Assembly (NCBI GenBank): GCA_026415195.1 | Contig: JAOAHO010000001.1 | Coordinates: 1 to 64,000, forward strand | Source: Bacteroidia bacterium | Lineage (GTDB): Bacteria; Bacteroidota; Bacteroidia; B-17B0; Aurantibacillaceae | DNA length: 64,000 bases | Reading direction: 5' to 3' | In this document: in pieces, positions 16,631 to 23,821 of the stretch | Numbering within the stretch: the stretch's first letter is position 1 | Layout of the letters: each line of letters opens with the position of its first letter | The notes under the pieces: generated by a model | Database searches by the model: none | Seen by the model: only the letters and a program-made list of their open reading frames with translations | What the model was told of the DNA's origin: nothing | Position numbers and translations under genes: made by a program

Positions 16631-17906
16631 TGGAATACAGAAACCATTCTCGTTTTCCTTCATCGACATTTATGCAATAAACAATCAGGGGAAATGAATT
16701 AATATGCAAGATTAATTTGTTATCGGATAATTCATGTGTAAAAAAGCTTATTTGATCGGAAATATTAAGATACTTTTGAAGAATGGTGTCGTTAATTTGC
16801 CATTTTATGTTACCTTTATTATCGGCATACGATATAAATATTTTTCCATCAGGTGTAATATTTTCCTTGTACACAAAGAGTACCCCATCTTTGTAATAAT
16901 CACAAAACCTGTATCGGTAAAAAATTTTATTGCTTGCTAATTGAATGGATTTAATGCCATAAAAATTTAGAGTGGTTGGATTTTTAAATTCATTGGTGTC
17001 GCTTATGTCGACAATGTGATTATTATGTAGAGCCTTTCTTGTAATTATGGCCCTGACAAGAAAAGGGTTGTCTCCGTAAGTAAAGTAAATACGTGATTTT
17101 TTTTCATTGACTTCCTGAATTTCATAATATTTTTTAGTGTATTCTTTTTCGGTAAATAATTTACCATTTGTTAAATCAAGAAAATATTTTTTGTCGGTTG
17201 CATTGGTAATTATAAATATTTTTTTGTCATAGTCATAATCTGTATTGAAGATTTGGTTTTTGAGTTCCGGAAATGTTTCCAAAAGATTTTTTCGAGAATA
17301 TTTTAAAAGTAATTCGGGTATTTCATATACATTAAAAACGCTGTCTTCAACTATAAATACAAAGTATTTTCCCTGAGAAAAGAATTTGATATTATTGTTG
17401 GTATTTAATTCTTTCCAGTTACCAGAAATGAGATTAAGGGTTTTTATGATTTTTTTACTGTTTGGGTCTATGACATTCAGTTCATACCATGTGGAATCAA
17501 GCTTTTGAGACTGATAATTGACAACCGAAACTACATAAGGTTTATGGTCGTTCACACATGAAGAAAAAAAGATGACAGTACCATTATCCTTCCAGGTTCT
17601 GTTAATGAAGTTGGACAAGGCATTAAATTTATTTTTATTTTTAACGAAAAACAGAATAATTAAAGAACTTGATAACAATAAGAGGGAAATGCCAATGATA
17701 TAAAAAAGTTTGGATTTAGATTGTTTTTGAATTTTTTCAATAATAATAATTTCATTATAATATTCATGAGGAACTTCTTTATCTTCAGGTTCTTTATCAA
17801 CAACAAAATCTGATTGACAGTAATTACATTTATAATGTGTATTATCTTTTTTAAATACACTGGTTGACCCGCAATTCGGACACTGAATTTTCTTGACTTG
17901 GTGCAT
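16611..17906 (-). CDS. Zinc-ribbon membrane protein of unknown function
   Basis: 431 residues, not recognised beyond its parts. Residues 9-30 form a CxxC...CxxC zinc ribbon (C9, C12, C27, C30) like that of TFIIB. One membrane helix lies at about 67-88. The remaining 340 residues should be outside the cytoplasm and are rich in short beta strands with repeated patterns such as FVFIVEDSVFNVYE and IYFTYGDNP, which suggest a beta-propeller-like fold. It ends over the convergent epimerase gene. It is the last gene of the minus-strand cluster with the cytochrome and peroxidase genes, from which it is separated by 68 bases. AT content is higher than in its neighbours. Confidence 0.75.
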   Translation of the reverse strand: MHQVKKIQCPNCGSTSVFKKDNTHYKCNYCQSDFVVDKEPEDKEVPHEYYNEIIIIEKIQKQSKSKLFYIIGISLLLLSSSLIILFFVKNKNKFNALSNFINRTWKDNGTVIFFSSCVNDHKPYVVSVVNYQSQKLDSTWYELNVIDPNSKKIIKTLNLISGNWKELNTNNNIKFFSQGKYFVFIVEDSVFNVYEIPELLLKYSRKNLLETFPELKNQIFNTDYDYDKKIFIITNATDKKYFLDLTNGKLFTEKEYTKKYYEIQEVNEKKSRIYFTYGDNPFLVRAIITRKALHNNHIVDISDTNEFKNPTTLNFYGIKSIQLASNKIFYRYRFCDYYKDGVLFVYKENITPDGKIFISYADNKGNIKWQINDTILQKYLNISDQISFFTHELSDNKLILHINSFPLIVYCINVDEGKREWFLYSTMSFAR

Positions 17907-17974
17907 TTATGCACAAAATTATATTTATTTTTTTTGAATATAGGTTGGGTTTTTAATCTAATTACACAATTATA

Positions 17975-18343
17975 TTAATTTTTGGTGTATTTTTTCTTAT
18001 ACCTTAAAAAGGTCATGATAGTGATCAAATCTTCCTCCGAGACCAGGGAATCGGGAAGTGCAGATTCATGCTTTTGATTGGATATTCTTAAAGCGTATCC
18101 TTTCAGTTGGTCTTCGGTAAAATCCGGTACCATTTTTTTTCTTCCTGCATTTACATAGTGGCATTTAAGGCAATTTGCCGCATACAGATTTTTTCCCCTG
18201 TTCCATTGCTCGGCATATTGTTCTTTCACATGTGGAAGCATTTCTTTCGGAAACTCCGGTTCAACAAAGAATTTTCTGCTGCAACACGTCAGAAACAGCA
18301 TTACAATTAGATATTTAATATTCACCATGTATTTTTCTTTCAT
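17975..18343 (-). CDS. Small c-type cytochrome, probable lipoprotein
   Basis: 122 residues. The start at 18343 (MKEKYMVN) overlaps the upstream peroxidase frame by 29 bases; ATG at 18328 is also possible. Hydrophobic stretch IKYLIVMLFLTCCS looks like a lipoprotein signal ending in Cys. One heme site, CLKCH, lies near residue 58-62 after NLYAANC; a distal methionine may be in KKMVPDFT. It should be a periplasmic or outer-membrane-anchored electron carrier, plausibly the redox partner of the diheme peroxidase encoded just upstream. No closer family assignment. Confidence 0.82.
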   Translation of the reverse strand: MKEKYMVNIKYLIVMLFLTCCSRKFFVEPEFPKEMLPHVKEQYAEQWNRGKNLYAANCLKCHYVNAGRKKMVPDFTEDQLKGYALRISNQKHESALPDSLVSEEDLITIMTFLRYKKKYTKN

Positions 18344-18914
18344 TAAGTTCTTTTATTTTAGATTTAGGCAAGTTTTGCGGTGATGAAATGTCCGGAATTT
18401 TTTCGTCAAGGGTTTTTAAAAATTCAATGAGGGCTTGCTTTTCATCACTGGTAAGGTGCAGGGAGTCGGGTGGAATGGTTTGATTTTCAAGATTAAACTT
18501 TTTGCCGGCTCCCCCTCCCGAGTCATAGAAATCTATCACTTCTTCAAGGGTTTTAAAAATTCCGTTATGCATGTATGGAGCGGTTCTTGTGATATTTCTG
18601 AGCGAAGGGGTACGATGTGCCCTGAGGGTTTGATTAGCAGGATTGACCTTATACCTGCCGCTGTCGGATGTGGGTAGGTGAGGATTAAGCTTATCGGGAG
18701 TCCCCAATACTTCAAATTCGGAAGAAATATAAGGCGGCTTAACACCATTAAATTGTGGAAGAAAATGACAGGTAGCACAGCGGGCTTTTCCCATGAATAA
18801 ATTAAATCCTTTTTTTTGATCTTCGTTAAGATCTGCCTTACCTTCCATGCATTCATCAAAAAACGAATAATGCATGGAAAATCTTGTGTAATAAAAAATA
18901 ATTGCTGATCCCAC
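18315..18914 (-). CDS. C-terminal part of the split peroxidase (heme 2)
   Basis: 199 residues if started at the GTG at 18914, but that GTG is simply Val434 of the full frame (RHVGSAI), so it is unlikely to be a true start. It holds the second heme site CATCH, LRAHRTPSLRNITRTAPYMHNGIFKTLEEVIDFYDSGGG, the family's calcium and heme environment, and a C-terminal tail rich in Lys. No signal peptide of its own. Confidence 0.6.
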   Translation of the reverse strand: MGSAIIFYYTRFSMHYSFFDECMEGKADLNEDQKKGFNLFMGKARCATCHFLPQFNGVKPPYISSEFEVLGTPDKLNPHLPTSDSGRYKVNPANQTLRAHRTPSLRNITRTAPYMHNGIFKTLEEVIDFYDSGGGAGKKFNLENQTIPPDSLHLTSDEKQALIEFLKTLDEKIPDISSPQNLPKSKIKELNERKIHGEY

Positions 18915-18977
18915 ATGCCTGATATCGGGCTCTGGATAGGCAGGCGTTAATTTACAAACGGATTTAAGTGTTTTTTT

Positions 18978-20213
18978 TTATTCAGGGCAACTCAGGATTT
19001 TATTCATCACATCCTGAATTCGTGCATTCATTTCCTCTTTGTTTTGAATTACGGAAAGAAATTGTTCCATCAGATCCAGGTGCCTTCCGTCCCACATGAT
19101 TAAATGCTGGAAGGGTGCACCCATGAGGTCGGGGCTGTTCCTGGATAGGAAACCGGTTTGGGTAAAGTTCAGTGCGGAAGATCGGCTGTTATCCGTGAAA
19201 AACTGATCCGGGCGGTGGCAGGATGAACAACTTCGCTTGTTGTTCCCCGACAAAATGGGATCGGCAAAAAGCATTTCACCAAATTGATAAATCTTGTCTA
19301 AATCCTCTTTTTTGGTTACGGAAGAAAAAATTCCTTTTGTATTCTGTGCATAATAAAGGTTTTTACTGAAAATGCTTTTACTGTGATTATTTAAAGAATA
19401 ATCTATTAGTTGTTTTGATTTCAATTGATGGCTTTGAATAAACACCTGGTTTAATGAAAACAAGGGTACAACAAATCTTTTAATAAAACCGTAATGATCA
19501 AAATTTTCGTAGTTATTATGATTTCCTAACCACTTGATCGAATTTTCAACTAAAGAATGGAATTCAGGAAGGTAATGAAGCCCCGTGGTTTGTTCATACA
19601 ATTGAACTTGTTTTTTGAATTCCGTCAGTGAAATTTTCAGTTCAGGCAAAATCCTTCCTTCATCTGCATTTTCAAAGCCAGTGGTATATAATGTTAACAG
19701 GTTTAGTATGAATAAACGTGCGGCAAAGGGAAAATATTCAGGTTTGTTGATTTCAATGATAATGGTATCGTGCAGGTATTTTTTTAAATCCTTATCCAAA
19801 TCTTTTGCCCATTCTCTGATTTTCTTAAAATCAGGTTGAGTTTCATTCAACCCTTCCTGTATCAGAAAAAAACCTTTTCCTTCCCTACGATAGGGCTTTT
19901 CATGTTTTTCGAAAACTTCTGTTTCCCATTCCACTTCCAGTGGTCCGTTGATTTTCCTGTATAAAACCGGTTCCGAATAACGAAGAAAAATATCAATGTG
20001 TTTTAATTTGTTTCTGCATTCAATGATTTGATTTCTAATTTTTTCTTTTTTTAAATCGGAATTATGCAACAGTTGTTGCATTTTTTTAATCTCATTTTCC
20101 AAATCAAAAATGTTGTTCCTAAAATAATCACATAAGTTTTGTTCAATTTCCGTTCTTGTAAACGACAAGCCAATAAAAATCAAAAAGACATAGATTCTAT
20201 TCTTGCCGTTCAT
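18978..20213 (-). CDS. N-terminal part of the split peroxidase (heme 1)
   Basis: 411 residues. Signal-peptide-like start (RIYVFLIFIGLSFT), a long helical region with NGPLEVEW typical of the extended peroxidase family, then FGEMLFADPILSGNNKRSCSSCHRPDQFFTDN with the first heme and FQHLIMWDGRHLDL. It ends abruptly at SCPE because of the TAA. As an independent product it would lack the second heme and the peroxide site. Confidence 0.7.
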   Translation of the reverse strand: MNGKNRIYVFLIFIGLSFTRTEIEQNLCDYFRNNIFDLENEIKKMQQLLHNSDLKKEKIRNQIIECRNKLKHIDIFLRYSEPVLYRKINGPLEVEWETEVFEKHEKPYRREGKGFFLIQEGLNETQPDFKKIREWAKDLDKDLKKYLHDTIIIEINKPEYFPFAARLFILNLLTLYTTGFENADEGRILPELKISLTEFKKQVQLYEQTTGLHYLPEFHSLVENSIKWLGNHNNYENFDHYGFIKRFVVPLFSLNQVFIQSHQLKSKQLIDYSLNNHSKSIFSKNLYYAQNTKGIFSSVTKKEDLDKIYQFGEMLFADPILSGNNKRSCSSCHRPDQFFTDNSRSSALNFTQTGFLSRNSPDLMGAPFQHLIMWDGRHLDLMEQFLSVIQNKEEMNARIQDVMNKILSCPE

Positions 20214-20221
20214 ACATATAA

Positions 20222-20246
20222 TTAAAAAGCCCGGATATACCGGGCT
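20222..20246 (-). terminator. Rho-independent terminator of the 20267-22348 gene
   Basis: AGCCCGG/CCGGGCT perfect 7-bp stem (20228-20234, 20240-20246), loop ATATA, followed on the minus strand by TTTTTAAT. It separates the PhoX-like gene from the peroxidase gene, so the latter needs its own promoter or read-through. Confidence 0.75.
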
Positions 20247-20266
20247 GAGTTTGTTATTTGTTATTT

Positions 20267-22348
20267 TTAATGATTGATTAAAACTTTTTCTGTAATCTTA
20301 TCGGACACTTTTATTAAGTAAGTTCCTTCGGGTAAAGATGCGACATTAAGTTCATAAGTACCATCACCTGTTTTAATAAAATCTTCTGGCCCTTTAACTT
20401 GTTTTCCGTTGATGTCGAACATTTTAAGCCGTATTATGTATTCAGGTATTTTTGAAATTTGTATGGAGACTTTAGTTTGGGCGGGATTAGGCACAATTTT
20501 TATTTCGGGTTTTTGTGTTATTTCTTGAATGCCTGTAGTGGTAAAGGTATTTGCAGAAATTCTGAAAGTATAAGTGTTCTCGTCGTAGTCATTGTTTTTA
20601 ACGGTTACATCAGCACTGAAGGTTCCCACGGAATTGGCGCTGAAATTGATGGAAAAGAATTGTGAAGAATTAGCATTTACGGTAAAGGGAATGGCAGGGG
20701 CAGCCAGAGTATAATGTGTGGCAGAAGAGCCGGTAATGGTTATGGAATTGACCACCAACGGACCCGGGCCTGCATTTTGTATCAGGAAAGTATTGGTTTT
20801 GATGGTGCCGACTTGCACATTTCCGAAATGAGTGTTGTTTAAGGTTGAAGTAGTAGTAGCATTGATGCTGATAGAATTATTGTTACCACTTAGGCTGATT
20901 TCAGGGCTGGAAGTATAAGTGTCCGGATTGAAAAGCAATAGCATCTGCCCGCCTGATACCATAGGTGAAGGCAGGGAGTAGTGAGCCTGATCGACAAACA
21001 AAAACCAACCCGGACCTAAGATTCCCTGCATATCCACTATACCTGAACTTTCTTCGTCCTGAGTTAGAAATTGCGGTCCGCTGTTCACAAACCTGGCGGG
21101 ATCGTGTACGGCAATTTCTTTAAGTAAGTCGGTGGCAATATCATATTGCCATATTTTGGCAGCATAGGTTTGATTTCCCGGATCTTCCTGCAATAAAATA
21201 TGTCCGTAATAATCAACGGTCATATTATCGAGCATTTTTTGTCCTTCCGTGCCGTCAAGCAAGGCGGTTATGGTCCCGCCGTTTTGTGGATTGTTAATGT
21301 CATTAAATTGCAGTTTCCATAACCTGCTGGGCGAATTGAATGAATTGGTAGTAACAAAATAGAAAACATTCGGATTATGCGGATCCCATGCTCCGTCTTC
21401 CGGACGCAAAAAATTCGTCACTCCCATGTTATTGCTCATGGTGTTCAGGGAACTTCCACTGATGGCCGAAACATTGCCAAGATTAACAAGAGAAAACGTG
21501 GTGTTGGGTGCAGGCACCGAACTGCTGGACTCATTGACCATTCCTGTAACGGCCACTCCGTAAAGTGTTCCGTTTGTCAGTCCGGCCTTATCCACATCAG
21601 TTCCAGAATTTGTTTTGGTGCCCACATAAACATATACCTGTCCGGGCGATGCATCGTCCATGCCTATCAGTATGGTCTGATTACTTTTGTATGGATTGGC
21701 CACATAGTTTTCCCAGGAGGCCCTGCCAAGACGTGGTAATTGGTAAGAATGTCCGGTTTGGGGGCCTGTTGCAATATGAGCAAATGCTCTTCCTTCACTG
21801 CCGATTTCTTCTCCGTTTATAAATATCCTGTTCTGAGTACCCATGCCTGTCTGGTCGTTGTAAAAAGCGCTTACAGGAGCCAATTCGGCAGCACAAAATC
21901 TGCCAAAAGCAATCAAAGTTGAATTATTTGATGCATTATACATGGTATATCCGCTGCCATTCCATAAATGCACATTCTGAATTAAATCGGAACCCGCAGT
22001 GACGGAATAGTTGCTTTTATTGATTATCCATTTTGATACAAATGCCCCTGGTTGGCCATGGGCGTGCACAGTTCCGGATGTCGAGGAAAATTCATGATTT
22101 AATAACATGGTGAAAGTTCCGTCACCGTTGTCATAGGCACCCAGGCCGTCGGCAATGCCGCAAAAAGTATATCCCCCCACTGACTGGCCGACCGTCAGGA
22201 GAGAAACTACCGTTACATTTGAAGCGGATAGGATTAAGTAAGGGGAGGAATTTGATGAAGGTCCGGTAATCACTGCAGTGTTTGTTACCTGAGCTTTGAA
22301 TGAAAGCATCAAAGCCAATGCAGATAATAAGATAAAATTGTTTTTCAT
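20267..22348 (-). CDS. Secreted PhoX/DUF839-like protein with T9SS type A sorting domain
   Basis: 693 residues. Signal peptide at 1-19 (LLSALALMLSFKAQ). Residues about 25-480 resemble the DUF839/PhoX propeller: GIADGLGAYDNGDGTFTMLLNHE, FINGEEIGSEGRAFAH, ILIGMDDASPGQVYVYVGTK and PEDGAWDPHNPNVFYFVTT; PhoX enzymes are calcium-iron phosphatases but I cannot confirm their metal cysteine here. Residues about 495-605 are an ASH/choice-of-anchor D domain (NTHFGNVQVGTIKTNTFLIQN). The last 75 residues are the Por secretion tail (IVPNPAQTKV ... LPEGTYLIKVSDK), which directs export by the T9SS. Ends at its own terminator. Confidence 0.75.
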   Translation of the reverse strand: MKNNFILLSALALMLSFKAQVTNTAVITGPSSNSSPYLILSASNVTVVSLLTVGQSVGGYTFCGIADGLGAYDNGDGTFTMLLNHEFSSTSGTVHAHGQPGAFVSKWIINKSNYSVTAGSDLIQNVHLWNGSGYTMYNASNNSTLIAFGRFCAAELAPVSAFYNDQTGMGTQNRIFINGEEIGSEGRAFAHIATGPQTGHSYQLPRLGRASWENYVANPYKSNQTILIGMDDASPGQVYVYVGTKTNSGTDVDKAGLTNGTLYGVAVTGMVNESSSSVPAPNTTFSLVNLGNVSAISGSSLNTMSNNMGVTNFLRPEDGAWDPHNPNVFYFVTTNSFNSPSRLWKLQFNDINNPQNGGTITALLDGTEGQKMLDNMTVDYYGHILLQEDPGNQTYAAKIWQYDIATDLLKEIAVHDPARFVNSGPQFLTQDEESSGIVDMQGILGPGWFLFVDQAHYSLPSPMVSGGQMLLLFNPDTYTSSPEISLSGNNNSISINATTTSTLNNTHFGNVQVGTIKTNTFLIQNAGPGPLVVNSITITGSSATHYTLAAPAIPFTVNANSSQFFSINFSANSVGTFSADVTVKNNDYDENTYTFRISANTFTTTGIQEITQKPEIKIVPNPAQTKVSIQISKIPEYIIRLKMFDINGKQVKGPEDFIKTGDGTYELNVASLPEGTYLIKVSDKITEKVLINH

Positions 22349-22475
22349 GGCTTAGGATTTTTCCACAAAGTAAATGTGATAGTTTTTTTAAAAAATTAAC
22401 CTAATTTGAAAAATACTTTATTCAAACTAAAATTTTACATTTCAAATATTATATTCTGGTTAATCATGCCAAAAA

Positions 22476-22507
22476 ATGATCAAATTTATTAATGATCAAA
22501 TTTATTA
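22476..22507. repeat. 16-bp tandem duplication
   Basis: ATGATCAAATTTATTA is present twice in direct succession (22476-22491, 22492-22507) in the divergent gap before rpsF. Each copy carries the palindrome TGATCA. Confidence 0.85.
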
Positions 22508-22546
22508 ATATTTTAAATGAAGAATTGAAATGCAGAATCAAGTTAA

Positions 22547-22576
22547 TTTGGAATTAAAGTTTTTTTTATATCTTTG
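22547..22576 (+). promoter_or_regulatory. Promoter of the rpsF-rpsR-rplI operon
   Basis: TTTG at 22547-22550 and TATCTTTG at 22569-22576, 18 bases apart: both elements of the Bacteroidota sigma-ABfr promoter. The 19-base leader begins CCTTCCCAAAATT, identical to the rpmE leader. Confidence 0.8.
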
Positions 22577-22595
22577 CCTTCCCAAAATTACATTT

Positions 22596-23009
22596 ATGGC
22601 AAACACGTATGAGTCGGTCTTCATTTTAACTCCCGTTTTGTCTGACGACCAGGCAAAGGAGGCCGCGAAAAAAATCAAAAAAAAGCTTTCAGAATTGAAA
22701 GCGAAGGTCGTACATGAAGAACATTGGGGCATGCGCAAACTGGCCTACCCCATACAAAAGAAAACCACAGGCTTTTATCACTTGTTTGAATTTACCTCAG
22801 ATCGTTCCGATATTGTAACTCAATGGGAAACCCTCTTAAAGCGGGATGAGCGGGTAATACGTTACCTCACGGTGAAATTGGACAAGGATGCATTGGAATA
22901 TGCCCAAAAAAGAAAAGCAAAAATTGCCGAAGCCAAAAAGGATCAGAATACCGTAAAGTCCCGTCCAAAAAAACAAACCAAGAAAGAAGCTGAAGAATTG
23001 GAGGATTGA
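22596..23009 (+). CDS. rpsF: 30S ribosomal protein S6
   Basis: 137 residues from ATG 22596. The frame is open up to 22530, but the promoter at 22569 lies inside that extension, so the shorter start is right. [17 protein letters not shown] is the standard S6 opening, with [23 protein letters not shown] in the core. S6 pairs with S18 on the 16S platform. The last 35 residues are a lysine-rich tail. Operon with rpsR and rplI, as in most bacteria. Confidence 0.98.
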   Translation: MANTYESVFILTPVLSDDQAKEAAKKIKKKLSELKAKVVHEEHWGMRKLAYPIQKKTTGFYHLFEFTSDRSDIVTQWETLLKRDERVIRYLTVKLDKDALEYAQKRKAKIAEAKKDQNTVKSRPKKQTKKEAEELED

Positions 23010-23034
23010 TTTTATATTATAAAAACACTAGATT

Positions 23035-23301
23035 ATGAGCAATACAAGTGAAATCAGATATTTAACTCCGCAAATCACTCAGGTAAAAAGAAAAAAATTC
23101 TGCCGTTTTAAAAAACTCGGCATTAAATATGTGGATTATAAAGACCCTGAGTTTTTATTGAAATTCGTAAATGAACAGGGGAAAATTCTTCCCCGGCGCA
23201 TCACGGGGAATTCCCTTAAGTTTCAACGCAGGGTTGCTCAGGCCATCAAAAGAGCACGGCATCTAGCCTTATTACCCTATGTAACGGATTTGTTAAAATA
23301 A
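23035..23301 (+). CDS. rpsR: 30S ribosomal protein S18
   Basis: 88 residues. The core [37 protein letters not shown] and the C-terminal [20 protein letters not shown] are diagnostic. Sits 25 bases after rpsF and 12 before rplI. No Shine-Dalgarno sequence precedes the ATG; the upstream bases are A-rich, as is usual in the phylum. Confidence 0.98.
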   Translation: MSNTSEIRYLTPQITQVKRKKFCRFKKLGIKYVDYKDPEFLLKFVNEQGKILPRRITGNSLKFQRRVAQAIKRARHLALLPYVTDLLK

Positions 23302-23313
23302 AACATTTGAGCC

Positions 23314-23757
23314 ATGGAAGTAATTCTGACCAAAGACGTAAAGGGATTGGGATATAAATACGATGTGGTGAAAGTCCGTAACGGATACGGAAGAAATTAC
23401 CTTATCCCCAGAGGCCTTGCCATTTTGGCAACCGAAGGCGCCAAAAAGCACAACCAGGAAATGATTAAGCAACGCGCTTTTAAAGAAGAAAAACTTCGCA
23501 AAGAAGCCCAGGCTTTTGCTGAAAAACTACAAACCACAGTGGTGAAAATCGGCGTGAAGGCCGGTGAAAGCGGAAAAATTTTCGGCTCCGTAACCAACGT
23601 TCAATTGGCCGAAGCGCTCAATAGTCTCGGATTAAAGGTAGAAAGAAAAGCCATAGAAGTACCGGATAATGTTAAAACTTTAGGATCATACAAAGCTAAG
23701 GTTCAAATCTATAAAGACATCAAAACCGAATTTACTTTTGAGTTATTTGCGGAATAA
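23314..23757 (+). CDS. rplI: 50S ribosomal protein L9
   Basis: 147 residues, full length. N-terminal 23S-binding domain MEVILTKDVKGLGYKYDVVKVRNGYGRNYLIPRGLA, the central long helix at about 45-75, and the C-terminal domain (GESGKIFGSVTNVQLAEAL). Last gene of its operon, followed by a strong terminator. Confidence 0.98.
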   Translation: MEVILTKDVKGLGYKYDVVKVRNGYGRNYLIPRGLAILATEGAKKHNQEMIKQRAFKEEKLRKEAQAFAEKLQTTVVKIGVKAGESGKIFGSVTNVQLAEALNSLGLKVERKAIEVPDNVKTLGSYKAKVQIYKDIKTEFTFELFAE

Positions 23758-23781
23758 TCTGTTGTTTGTCCTAACTTATTT

Positions 23782-23812
23782 AAAGCCGTTCTTTTCGAGA
23801 GCGGCTTTTTTT
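23782..23812 (+). terminator. Rho-independent terminator after rplI
   Basis: 11-bp stem AAAGCCGTTCT/AGAGCGGCTTT with one G-T pair, loop TTTCG, then a run of seven T overlapping the stem end. The next gene starts 10 bases later. Confidence 0.9.
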
Positions 23813-23821
23813 GTTTAATAT

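Larger units (their letters stand above)
18315..20213 (-). pseudogene. Diheme cytochrome c peroxidase/MauG-like gene split by an in-frame TAA
   Basis: One 632-codon frame runs from ATG 20213 to 18315 with a single stop, TAA at 18978-18980 (codon 412). Both sides are in the same frame, and the 21 codons between stop and the next possible start (KKTLKSVCKLTPAYPEPDIRH, in two parts) fit the family. Replacing TAA by TAT gives CPEYKKTLK, close to the usual PEYKKLFKKAF. Heme 1 CSSCH is at residues 329-333, before the stop; heme 2 CATCH at 479-483, after it. The N-terminal 290 residues are the imelysin-like helical region seen in long Bacteroidota peroxidases. Without read-through neither half can form the diheme enzyme. 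A poly-A run of nine follows the T, so a consensus error is possible. Confidence 0.8.

Noticed and set aside
17901-17914. Palindrome GTGCATTTATGCAC over a start codon
   Set aside because: Short, single copy, no T run; too little to call an operator or terminator.
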